The position numbers and the translations under genes were made by a program. This document shows positions 32,354 through 40,069 of a stretch of DNA of 40,196 bases, piece by piece (position 1 is the first letter of the stretch; the number at the start of each line of letters is the position of its first letter). Source of the DNA: Thiomicrorhabdus sp041583835 (GTDB taxonomy: Bacteria; Pseudomonadota; Gammaproteobacteria; Thiomicrospirales; Thiomicrospiraceae); contig NZ_JBFHFC010000024.1 of assembly GCF_041583835.1 (NCBI RefSeq), positions 1-40,196 of the forward strand. The letters run 5' to 3'. The notes beneath the pieces are model-generated. The model was not told the DNA's origin, ran no database searches, and saw only the letters and a list, made by a program, of their open reading frames with translations.

Positions 32354-34639
32354 TCAGTCCACTTTCTGGAAGTGCGCTTCACCCTTTTCACACAGATTTA
32401 CCAATTGTTCAAACTCGCCCAATTTAACGGGGCGCGACAACCAATAACCTTGAACAAAATCACACTGATAAGATCTAAGCAACTCATATTGTTCCTGCGT
32501 TTCGACCCCTTCGGCGACCACATCGATATTCAAAGCTCGACCCATCTGAACAATCGAATTCACCAGCTTCGCATCATGCTCATCCACCAAAATATCACGC
32601 ACAAAGCTACGGTCGATCTTGATTTCGCTCACAGGCAACCTATGCAAAAAACTCAATGACGAATAGCCGGTACCGAAATCATCCAAACTCACCGTCAGCC
32701 CCAAGCTACGCAAACCTTGAATCACTTCCAATGCCCGCTCTAAGTTTTGCAGCAGCGCCGTTTCGGTAATCTCTAACACCACACGCTTGGGATCATAATC
32801 GTATTTCGTCAAAAGCCGTTCAACCTTAGAGATGATATCCCTTTCCAAAAGTTCCACCGAAGAGATATTCACCGCCACCGTTAACTTTCGCCCGATACGT
32901 CCGCCCAACGCGCGTAAATCCCTAAATGAACGATCCAGAACAAAATCGTCGATTTGGCAAATCAAACCGATGTCTTCGGCAATCGGAATAAATTCATCGG
33001 GAGCAACCACACCCAAGTCGGAACTCGTCCAACGGACAAGCGCCTCCGCACCGATTACGGACTTACTTTCGCTTAACACTTGTGCCTGATAAAACACTTC
33101 TAATTCTTCATTTTCTACGGCCTTACTTAAGGCCGATTCAATGGCCAAACGGCGCTTTAATTTCCGGTTGAGATCTTCCGAATAATAAGCAAAAGTCGAA
33201 CGGCCTTGATCCTTAGCCATATAAAGCGCATAGTCCGCCCGACGCATCATATCGTCTGCAGTATCCCCTGCTTCCGGACCCACGGCTATCCCAATTGAAA
33301 CCTTCGTCTTCAATGTGATACCGCGCACCTCAAACGGCGAATCAAACGTGTGGATAACCTGTTCGGCAAAACGGGTGATCTGTTCCTTCTCTTTGATCGT
33401 CCGCAACAGCACAATAAACTCGTCGCCCCCCTGGCGCCCCACCATATTCTCGATACCCACCACATCCTGCAACCTTTTAGACACGGCCATCAGTAACGCA
33501 TCGCCTACATCGTGGCCGTAACTGTCATTGATATTCTTAAAGAAATCCAAATCCAAATAAAAAACGGCGTTGTTACAGTGATGGACTTGGTTATAGAGAA
33601 TCGATTTTTCCGTCTCTTCGGAAATCACACGCCGATTAGGCAGGTCCGTCAACTCATCATGCGTAGCGAAGTGGATCAACCTGCTGGCATAACTGATCTG
33701 CTCGTGTCTAAAGTGACGATAAAGCAACAACAACAAGCCGCTTAGCAATACATACAAGGTGACTAAAACCCAATATCTGGATGCAAAATCTTGCCAAACC
33801 ACACCGATTGGAACGTAGACCCGTACAATCTCCCTGTAGCTTACATCTTTATCCTCAACACCAATAACCTGCACACCTTCCCGCTCTCCAAATGCCCTAA
33901 AGCTGGAAAAGCCGTGATTAACCCCTTCGCTCTTTCTCTGACTCAAACTCTTATCCGGCAAGCCCAAGACTTTCCCATAATCTGTTTTTTCCAACGGATA
34001 AAATAGCTGTGTCGTACCTTGCTCCATGTGGATAACCTGAACCTGATAACGGGAATCAAATCCTAAATTCGACAAATTACGCTGCATCGCTTCGATACGG
34101 ACTCCCGCCGTCATAACGGCAAAAACGTCTCCCCTGACATCTCGAATGGGAAAACGTACAGGAAGCACCCAGTCCTTAAGAGCATCAAAATAATAGGTTT
34201 CGCCGACTTCGGCATTTTGACTAAGAAGCGCCCTTTGAAACGTAGCCGCACTTTTGGGGTTACTAAGCACGTTCGGTAGAGGCTCACCGGCGGGCACACC
34301 TGATAAAATCTTCAATTGCCCGTTGGTATCGGATAGCCCCAAGCCGACAAATTCCGGCGTCTTCTTCACAATTCCATCCACAAAAGTGTGCCCCACTAAA
34401 GGATTATGCAACACCCCCATGTCCAGCAAACGCTCTCCGGAGGTTTCCAAAACCAACTGTCGCTGTCGTACGGAAAAAATATATAAATGTTTGATTACGC
34501 CAAGTGTATACGCCAAATCCTGATATCGATCTTTCATTGTGCTCTGCCACAACCATGCGGTTGCACCAGAAAAGACCAGAGTGAAAAGCAACAATACCAA
34601 AACAAAAATCGATTTTAATGAATTTCGGCGTTCAATCAT
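32354..34639 (-). CDS. Membrane-bound GGDEF-EAL (cyclic di-GMP) signalling protein
   Basis: A 761-residue inner-membrane protein: TM1 (about 9-31), a roughly 255-residue periplasmic sensor of Cache-like character, TM2 (about 289-308), GGDEF (about 325-485) and EAL (about 500-755). The cyclase site is intact (GRQGGDEF, 404-408), with the metal Asp in FYLDLDFFKN. The RxxD inhibitory site normally upstream of GGDEF is absent (IENMV). The phosphodiesterase residues are present: EALVRW, VNISS, LEITETALL, SLDDFGTGYSS, IKIDRSFV, VVAEGVET, QGYWLSRPV. It may make or degrade c-di-GMP. AAGG lies 6 bases before the ATG at 34639, better than the TTG at 34657. Confidence 0.92.
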   Translation of the reverse strand: MIERRNSLKSIFVLVLLLFTLVFSGATAWLWQSTMKDRYQDLAYTLGVIKHLYIFSVRQRQLVLETSGERLLDMGVLHNPLVGHTFVDGIVKKTPEFVGLGLSDTNGQLKILSGVPAGEPLPNVLSNPKSAATFQRALLSQNAEVGETYYFDALKDWVLPVRFPIRDVRGDVFAVMTAGVRIEAMQRNLSNLGFDSRYQVQVIHMEQGTTQLFYPLEKTDYGKVLGLPDKSLSQRKSEGVNHGFSSFRAFGEREGVQVIGVEDKDVSYREIVRVYVPIGVVWQDFASRYWVLVTLYVLLSGLLLLLYRHFRHEQISYASRLIHFATHDELTDLPNRRVISEETEKSILYNQVHHCNNAVFYLDLDFFKNINDSYGHDVGDALLMAVSKRLQDVVGIENMVGRQGGDEFIVLLRTIKEKEQITRFAEQVIHTFDSPFEVRGITLKTKVSIGIAVGPEAGDTADDMMRRADYALYMAKDQGRSTFAYYSEDLNRKLKRRLAIESALSKAVENEELEVFYQAQVLSESKSVIGAEALVRWTSSDLGVVAPDEFIPIAEDIGLICQIDDFVLDRSFRDLRALGGRIGRKLTVAVNISSVELLERDIISKVERLLTKYDYDPKRVVLEITETALLQNLERALEVIQGLRSLGLTVSLDDFGTGYSSLSFLHRLPVSEIKIDRSFVRDILVDEHDAKLVNSIVQMGRALNIDVVAEGVETQEQYELLRSYQCDFVQGYWLSRPVKLGEFEQLVNLCEKGEAHFQKVD

Positions 34640-34892
34640 AAGTAACCTTAAAGGCAAAAAGTGGGACTATCGACGTTTCAAAACGCTTAAAAACCATGCC
34701 GCAATCCCGCAGCAAGCGCCGTTATTACAAAGCATATAAAACTCGCTAAGCATAACTGATTCATATTCTAAAAATATCAACACAAAACCTGCTCAACCAA
34801 TACTTCGAACAACACTGTGTTTAATTGATAAAACTCGTCAAAAATTGATATAAGCAAAAAAGATGACAACCACTAACCCTTCGCAACAAAAA

Positions 34893-34907
34893 GGGCGTAA
34901 AACGCCC
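34893..34907 (-). terminator. Terminator of the nitroreductase-EamA-VOC-cyclase operon
   Basis: GGGCGT (34893-34898) pairs with ACGCCC (34902-34907) around AAA. On the minus strand it is followed by TTTTTGTTG. The remaining 34640-34892 and 34908-34977 stretches are AT-rich; I see no gene there. Confidence 0.75.
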
Positions 34908-34977
34908 ATTATATGAATCAAAAACTTATGGTCTGATTACCAAAACGTCCGAAATAGATATTAATCCACCCTCAACT

Positions 34978-35604
34978 TCATACGACAACCACCATTTCCG
35001 ACAAGTCATAACGCACCTTTTTCAAATAGGCGTTTTCATCTTCAGGATGTCGCATACCGAGAGAACACACCACCGAAGTGGAAAGCCCCTTATCCGACAG
35101 TCCAAGCACGGCATCGTAGCCGTCCGCTTCGATTCCTCCCATCGGGCAGGTATCAATTTCCATTGTCGATGCCACGGTCAGCATGGTTCCCAACGCAATA
35201 TAAGCCTGCTGATGCGCCCACTCGCGTCTCTGTTCCAAAGTCATGCCGGAAAAGACCGATTTCATATGTTCGGCCAATCCTTTCAGTTCATCGACCGGAA
35301 TCCCTCTCGTTTTGGCGACCGAACGGACATAGCGATCAACCATTTCGTCCCCAATACGTGTCTGAACCGCAAACACGATCAAATGCGAACAATCGGCCAC
35401 CTTCTCCTGTCCATAGGAGTATTCGATCAGGGATCTGCGGACATTCATATCGTCCACCCGTATCATCCGATAAGGTTGCAAACCGTAAGACGTCGCACTC
35501 AACCGCGTCGCACTTAGCAACTCCCCAACCTTGCATTCATCAAGACGTTCGGGCGAAAACTGTCTGACCGCGTAACGCCAATTCAAAGCTTCCATTACAT
35601 TCAT
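34978..35604 (-). CDS. Nitroreductase-family NAD(P)H-dependent flavin oxidoreductase
   Basis: A 208-residue FMN enzyme of the NfsB/nitroreductase family. It opens with MEALNWRYAVRQFSPERL, the FMN-phosphate-binding Arg block, followed by LSATSYGLQPYRMIRV; the later block is ALGTMLTVASTMEIDTCPMGGI. Relatives reduce nitro compounds, quinones or enones. The frame begins at 35610, but GAGG is well spaced (8 bases) only to the ATG at 35604. It is last in the operon with EamA, VOC and cyclase genes and probably reduces an intermediate or toxic compound handled by them. The substrate is unknown. Confidence 0.85.
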   Translation of the reverse strand: MNVMEALNWRYAVRQFSPERLDECKVGELLSATRLSATSYGLQPYRMIRVDDMNVRRSLIEYSYGQEKVADCSHLIVFAVQTRIGDEMVDRYVRSVAKTRGIPVDELKGLAEHMKSVFSGMTLEQRREWAHQQAYIALGTMLTVASTMEIDTCPMGGIEADGYDAVLGLSDKGLSTSVVCSLGMRHPEDENAYLKKVRYDLSEMVVVV

Positions 35605-35628
35605 TTTCATTTCCTCTTAAAAATTTAT

Positions 35629-36552
35629 TCAATCCGATTCATTCAACTTTTCCCGGTTAGAAGTCGTCACTTTTTGATACCAAGCACCTTGTGTCAAAGT
35701 CGTGAGCAAGACGCCTGACAAAATCAATCCAATACTCATTAAGTCACGCTGGTTGTAACTTTCATCCCACAATGCTATTCCGGCCAGTATTGTCACAGCC
35801 GTAATCACATACCCCATTTGACTCAAGTAGACAGGCCCGCCCACTTTCAGCAGATTGAACGAACTGAGATACGACGCCCCCGCCATCAAACCCAACCCGA
35901 ACAACAGCATGCCGACATCCATACCCATGGTTACGACACCTTGGAAGTTGCCCATTGCAAGATTGACGAAAAACAGCCAGACACTCTGAACCGTCAACAT
36001 CCCGATCACCAACGGCAAGGCTTCGCTACCGGACGGCCAGTAACGGCTCCGATAGATATTGCTTGCGGCAAGAGTGACGGGAATACCAAGCGCCAATAGC
36101 ATGAAGAAACCATTGCCTGAAAAAGACATCGATTCTCCATTCATAACCAACATCGCCACGCCCCCGAAACCAATCACCAGGCCCAAAAGACGCAACGGAT
36201 GATTCCTCTCCAACCCCAAAGTACGCGCCATGGCATACGTCACCACCGGCGACAAAGCCGTAAGCAATCCCACCATACCGACCTGCAATTCCTGCAAGGC
36301 GGTAAAAGCCAATACATAAGGAAGGCTCACCCCAAGCAACCCACCGATCAGGTAATAACGGACATAGGCCGCATTCCAAACCGGAAAGCGTCGCGACGGC
36401 CACGAAACCAGCCATACCACCATTGCACCGCCGGCCATCTGCCAGAACAGAATCAACCAAGCTGAAACCTGCGCGCCACCGGCCTGTTTACCGGCGATAA
36501 AAACGCCCCCCGCGAGAATTCCCGAAACAATAAGCAAGAACAACGCTTTCAT
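35629..36552 (-). CDS. EamA/DMT-family transporter
   Basis: A 307-residue inner-membrane protein with about ten hydrophobic spans in two EamA repeats (LIVSGILAGGVFIAGKQAGG opening; second repeat from about residue 145). DMT/EamA proteins export amino acids, metabolites or xenobiotics. The open frame reaches 36594, overlapping the VOC gene, but AAAGGAG sits 6 bases before the ATG at 36552 and the membrane protein begins there (MKALFLLIVSG). It lies within a four-gene operon and likely exports the substrate or product of its enzymes. Confidence 0.85.
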   Translation of the reverse strand: MKALFLLIVSGILAGGVFIAGKQAGGAQVSAWLILFWQMAGGAMVVWLVSWPSRRFPVWNAAYVRYYLIGGLLGVSLPYVLAFTALQELQVGMVGLLTALSPVVTYAMARTLGLERNHPLRLLGLVIGFGGVAMLVMNGESMSFSGNGFFMLLALGIPVTLAASNIYRSRYWPSGSEALPLVIGMLTVQSVWLFFVNLAMGNFQGVVTMGMDVGMLLFGLGLMAGASYLSSFNLLKVGGPVYLSQMGYVITAVTILAGIALWDESYNQRDLMSIGLILSGVLLTTLTQGAWYQKVTTSNREKLNESD

Positions 36553-36590
36553 TACACACTCCTTTTGCATCCGGCAAAGAACTCTGCCAA

Positions 36591-36995
36591 TCAATGCAAT
36601 TCCATAGGCTGCGACAGTTCGATCACATTGAGATCCGGATCACGAAAAAAGATCGCGACGCTGCCGTCTCCAAACGTGACCGGACCTTCCGTGATTTCAA
36701 TGCCCATCGAACGCGTCGCCGCCTCCGCTTGATGGATATCTTCAACTTGCAGAGCCATATGTGTGAACCCCGCATAACGCAATATTTCATCCATCAAGAC
36801 ATTGCGTCCGAAATTATCGAAACTGACCGAATCCAGAAGATTGATTTCAACCCCGCTTGGATGTTTGAGCACCACAACACGCTCTTCCTGATCATCACGT
36901 ATCATCTTGAAACCGAGTTGAAGGTAAAACTCAATCGAGTTTTCAAAGTCGGACACCCTGACACCGATGTGCGCCAAACCAGAAACTCTGATCAT
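36591..36995 (-). CDS. VOC-superfamily (glyoxalase/bleomycin resistance/dioxygenase-like) protein
   Basis: A 134-residue protein with two beta-alpha-beta-beta-beta modules. The first is VSGLAHIGVRVSDFENSIEF with a metal-type His, the second FTHMALQVEDIHQAEAATRS, ending in FFRDPDLNVIELSQ, whose Glu is a usual metal ligand. Members isomerise, cleave or bind small molecules. It overlaps the cyclase stop by 4 bases (ATGA), so the two are translationally coupled and probably act in one pathway. Confidence 0.85.
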   Translation of the reverse strand: MIRVSGLAHIGVRVSDFENSIEFYLQLGFKMIRDDQEERVVVLKHPSGVEINLLDSVSFDNFGRNVLMDEILRYAGFTHMALQVEDIHQAEAATRSMGIEITEGPVTFGDGSVAIFFRDPDLNVIELSQPMELH

Positions 36996-38008
36996 AATTC
37001 GCCTCCTTCCAGTGGTTTTAACGGAATGGCGATCGGGCGCAGCGGTGCCGCATCAGATCCACGAAGCTTCAAAGAGCCTCCGAAGAAAGCGAACTCATAG
37101 ACCTTGTCGCGGGATAGCTCTTCAAGGTAGGCCAGTTCTATGATCGGAGTGCCATGCTGTGCCAACAAATAACTGTGGAGAGGCACATAATTGTTTTCGA
37201 CCTGGGAAGGAAAGGCTTCAAAACTGAGGTTATCCGCCCCCACAATCATGGCGCCACTTTCTTCCACCAGAAAACGCGCGGCCGATAGCCCCATGCCCGG
37301 CGGGTTTTCCATATAGACCGACGCATTTTTATAGGATTTCATGCGGCCGGTTCGGATGAGTACGATGTCGCCTTTCTGAATCTCCACCCTCTGTTTTTGA
37401 AGCGCTTCCATCAGATCGTTACGGGTAACGCGATAGCCACTAGGCAACATATCCACACCTTTTGCAGCCGCCACATCAACCAAAACACCCCGTGCAATCA
37501 AAGGCGGAATCTTTTCGGCACCGGCCACGCTCCAGCCTCGGTCTCCGAGATGGTCTTTAGCCTTGAAGCCGTTCCATATCTGCCCGTTCAGACCAAAGTG
37601 GTTGAGTGCATCGATATGAGTTCCCATGTGGGTATAGAGAGAAATGGCCGCCCCGGTATAACTGACGTGTTCGTTCATCGTCTTACCCAGCCCCATCGGG
37701 TCATCGATCACGGTGCCGTGAGGAGTATGCGTCATCCAGATACGGTAATGCGGATCCCCGGCAGCCTGCCAACTCGGCATACCGATGAAATACTCCACCG
37801 AAAGGTCGTAAACCCGACTTCCGGCAATTCTAGACATCACAGATTGCTGAGATTCGGGAGTCATTAAATTCAAGCGGCCGATTTCATCTTTCGGCCCCCA
37901 AGGGCTTTTGCCAACCTGTTCGTCTGCCGCCATCGGTGACGATTGATACATAAACGCGGCGAGAACAAGAGTCAAGCGGCCCATTCTATGTACGAATGAA
38001 GTCTTCAT
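36992..38008 (-). CDS. Exported cyclase-family metal hydrolase (kynurenine formamidase-like)
   Basis: A 338-residue protein of the cyclase/KynB-like family (PF04199 type). The metal-binding HxGTHxDxxxH motif is seen as HMGTHIDALNHFG (H127, H131, D133, H137). Residues 1-28 read as a signal peptide (MGRLTLVLAAFMYQSSPMAA), so it probably acts in the periplasm. Members hydrolyse amides or lactones. There are no kynurenine-pathway genes here, so kynurenine is not the assured substrate. AGGA precedes the ATG at 38008. It is first in the four-gene operon and divergent from a LysR gene. Confidence 0.85.
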   Translation of the reverse strand: MKTSFVHRMGRLTLVLAAFMYQSSPMAADEQVGKSPWGPKDEIGRLNLMTPESQQSVMSRIAGSRVYDLSVEYFIGMPSWQAAGDPHYRIWMTHTPHGTVIDDPMGLGKTMNEHVSYTGAAISLYTHMGTHIDALNHFGLNGQIWNGFKAKDHLGDRGWSVAGAEKIPPLIARGVLVDVAAAKGVDMLPSGYRVTRNDLMEALQKQRVEIQKGDIVLIRTGRMKSYKNASVYMENPPGMGLSAARFLVEESGAMIVGADNLSFEAFPSQVENNYVPLHSYLLAQHGTPIIELAYLEELSRDKVYEFAFFGGSLKLRGSDAAPLRPIAIPLKPLEGGEL

Positions 38009-38118
38009 GATTCAATTCCTGTTTCTTGATTGAGAAAAAATTCACCTACATCCGACAACCCTCGGAAGCGGTGAAAAATATATTAATAAATAACAAGGAA
38101 TTGATAATCGGTGCTTTT

Positions 38119-38134
38119 TGAACAATACTGTTCA
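38119..38134. promoter_or_regulatory. Candidate LysR operator between the cyclase operon and the regulator
   Basis: TGAACA-ATAC-TGTTCA is a perfect 16-bp dyad containing the T-N11-A spacing of LysR sites. It lies in the 153-base divergent region, 28 bases before the LysR start. Its position also argues against the longer GTG start at 38111. Confidence 0.5.
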
Positions 38135-38161
38135 CAAATATTGCATAATCAGGCTAGAAAA

Positions 38162-39067
38162 ATGGACAATCTTTCGGATATCGCAGTTTTCGTCAAAGTC
38201 GTCGATTGCGGCAGTTTCACATCCGCAGCGGAACAACTGGAGCTTTCAAAATCCGTTGTCAGTAAATACGTTACCCGGCTGGAAGAACAATTAGGCGTAC
38301 GATTGCTGCATCGCACCACCCGTAAACTTAGCTTGACCGAGGCAGGACGGATTCTGTATCAAAGAAGCCAACGGGGCCTGGAAGAGATCGAAGCGGCGGA
38401 AATCGAAGTGTCCCGGTTACAGAGAACCCCCAGTGGCCGTTTACGATTCAACACTCCCATGTCGTTCGGCATCCTGCATATCGCCCCCGTACTCAACGAA
38501 TTTCAGACCGAATATCCGGACATCAACATCGATATGGTTCTGGAAGACCGTCAGGTCGATCTAGTTGAGGAAGGATTCGATTTAGCCATACGAATTGCAG
38601 AATTGCCCGACTCCAACTTGATCGCGCGCCGTCTCGGCCCCTGCAAACATGTACTTTGTGCTTCACCGGCTTATCTCGAAGCGCACGGAACGCCGCAGAC
38701 ACCGGACGATTTACATCAACACCGAACCTTGACCTATGGGTACCACGATTCCCCGAGGGAATGGCGTCTACTCTCCCCTGAAGGACGCTATGTTTCCATT
38801 CCAGTGAATAGTGCAATCAACATGAACAACAGCCTGGCTTTGCGGGAAGCCGTACTTCAGGACGCCGGAATCGTGCTCATCCCTACCTTCATCGTCGGAC
38901 CGGATATCCAGACAGGGCGATTAACCCCAATACTTTCCAATTACCGCATGCAGGAACTGTCGATCTACGCCATCTACCCCGAACGCAAACACCTATCACC
39001 CAAAGTACGGGCGTTCATCGATTTCATGTCTAAAAAGATCGGGGAAAAACCGGACTGGGAAGTCTAA
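38162..39067 (+). CDS. LysR-family transcriptional regulator
   Basis: A 301-residue LysR-type regulator with an N-terminal winged helix (DIAVFVKVVDCGSFTSAAEQ, RLLHRTTRKLSLTEAG) and an effector domain containing DLVEEGFDLAIRIAELPDSN, again of the CrgA/DmlR-like subgroup and similar to the protein at 729-1625. The frame extends to a GTG at 38111, but AGG lies 8 bases before the ATG at 38162 and MDNLSDIAVFVKV is the usual family start. It is divergent from the cyclase operon, which it most likely controls, and is ended by its own terminator. Confidence 0.92.
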   Translation: MDNLSDIAVFVKVVDCGSFTSAAEQLELSKSVVSKYVTRLEEQLGVRLLHRTTRKLSLTEAGRILYQRSQRGLEEIEAAEIEVSRLQRTPSGRLRFNTPMSFGILHIAPVLNEFQTEYPDINIDMVLEDRQVDLVEEGFDLAIRIAELPDSNLIARRLGPCKHVLCASPAYLEAHGTPQTPDDLHQHRTLTYGYHDSPREWRLLSPEGRYVSIPVNSAINMNNSLALREAVLQDAGIVLIPTFIVGPDIQTGRLTPILSNYRMQELSIYAIYPERKHLSPKVRAFIDFMSKKIGEKPDWEV

Positions 39068-39080
39068 TACGATAAAAACA

Positions 39081-39106
39081 AAAAGGCCTGTAAAAACAGG
39101 CCTTTT
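39081..39106 (+). terminator. Terminator after the second LysR gene
   Basis: AAAAGGCCTG (39081-39090) pairs perfectly with CAGGCCTTTT (39097-39106) around TAAAAA. It is 14 bases past the stop. Confidence 0.88.
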
Positions 39107-39153
39107 GAAAGTTCAAACGTATGATGTATGGAGATTACATTCATATCGAATAT

Positions 39154-39182
39154 TTGACATGCATATTTATCTTAAATATCAT
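39154..39182 (+). promoter_or_regulatory. Strong promoter ahead of the short reading frame and methyltransferase
   Basis: A perfect TTGACA (39154-39159), a 17-base spacer, and TATCAT (39177-39182, one mismatch to TATAAT). Transcription would begin near 39189, about 32 bases before the short reading frame. Confidence 0.75.
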
Positions 39183-39220
39183 TCAGGTCTCAATTTTTAA
39201 CGCTAACAGGAGGTATTCAA

Positions 39221-39277
39221 ATGTCATATGCAAAAAATACGCATCACCTTCCGATTAGCGGCTTGTCTAAACATTAA
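39221..39277 (+). CDS. Short reading frame, 18 codons: putative leader peptide
   Basis: MSYAKNTHHLPISGLSKH, starting at ATG 39221 with a perfect AGGAGG (39208-39213) seven bases upstream and a stop at 39275. It lies behind the best promoter in this stretch and ends 57 bases before the methyltransferase start. Codons 11-15 form the 5' arm of the hairpin at 39253-39297, so translation would interfere with the hairpin. I do not recognise the peptide. It has three His residues, two adjacent, which is too few to claim a histidine leader. It could instead be a small functional peptide. Confidence 0.55.
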   Translation: MSYAKNTHHLPISGLSKH

Positions 39278-39314
39278 AATCCAAGCAGTCGCTAATCCCG
39301 AATTTATTTTTTTT
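39253..39314 (+). terminator. Terminator-like hairpin between the short frame and the methyltransferase (possible attenuator)
   Basis: GATTAGCG (39253-39260) plus GCTTG (39261-39265) pair with CAAGC (39282-39286) and CGCTAATC (39290-39297), leaving a 3-base bulge and a 16-base loop. Five bases later comes TTTATTTTTTTT (39303-39314). The gap before the T-run is longer than in a textbook terminator. The 5' arm lies inside the short reading frame. Confidence 0.65.
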
Positions 39315-39334
39315 AAAACAGGATTACGACAACT

Positions 39335-40069
39335 ATGTTCAACGAACTTTGTAAAATAAACAGCAAACCGGCTGTTTGGTCTGTTTATACGGCAGAAAAA
39401 CTATGGAACGATGAATACACATCGAGCCAAATGCTCCAATATCACATCAACCCAGATGTAGACATCTCATCAAGGAAAATCAATTTCATTGAAAAATCGG
39501 TTGACTGGATCAAAGATCAATTCAGTCTCTCTGAAAGCTCAACTATTTGTGACTTTGGGTGCGGGCCTGGGCTCTATACATCACGTTTTGCCCAATTAGG
39601 GGCCAAGATAACCGGGATAGATTTTTCCGAGAATTCCATTCGATATGCGATGGAAGAAGCTAAAAATTTAGGTCTATCCATCGATTACATAAATGGAAAT
39701 TACCTGGATGTCGAGCTTGATCAAAAATTCGATTTAATCACTTTGATCATGTGCGATTTCTGTGCCTTGAATCCGTCTCAAAGGCTAAGCCTTCTTAGAA
39801 AATTCAAAGCGATTTTGAACGAAGGCGGAAGCATCTTATTTGACGTATACACTCTCCATGCATTTGATAAGCGGCAAGAGGTATCGGAATACAGTCTCAA
39901 CCAGCTGAATCATTTCTGGTCACCCAATGATTATTATGGATTCTTAAACACTTTCAAATATGAAAAAGAGAAAGTCGTTTTAGACAAATATAGTATTTAT
40001 GAGAAAGATCGTGACTGGACTGTCTACAATTGGTTACAGTATTTTGATTACGACATGAATCGCCACTAA
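39335..40069 (+). CDS. Class I SAM-dependent methyltransferase, 3' end apparently cut off by an insertion element
   Basis: A 244-residue Rossmann-fold methyltransferase. SAM motif I is ICDFGCGPGLYTSRFA (about 71-86), the acidic residue after strand 2 is in GIDFSENS (about 94-101), and motif IV is FDLITLIMCDFCAL. The strongly conserved tail motif VYNWLQYFDYD is reached, but the last residues (MNRH) read into insertion-sequence DNA, and the 25-40 residues that normally finish the fold are absent. The substrate is probably a small molecule; nothing identifies it. The stretch is visibly AT-richer than its neighbours. AGGA lies about 12 bases before the ATG, a weak site, fitting control by the leader. 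Confidence 0.75.
   Translation: MFNELCKINSKPAVWSVYTAEKLWNDEYTSSQMLQYHINPDVDISSRKINFIEKSVDWIKDQFSLSESSTICDFGCGPGLYTSRFAQLGAKITGIDFSENSIRYAMEEAKNLGLSIDYINGNYLDVELDQKFDLITLIMCDFCALNPSQRLSLLRKFKAILNEGGSILFDVYTLHAFDKRQEVSEYSLNQLNHFWSPNDYYGFLNTFKYEKEKVVLDKYSIYEKDRDWTVYNWLQYFDYDMNRH

Noticed and set aside
38111..38161. GTG-started extension of the second LysR protein
   Set aside because: It would place the 16-bp operator-like dyad inside the gene and adds residues not seen in LysR proteins; the ATG at 38162 has a better-spaced AGG.
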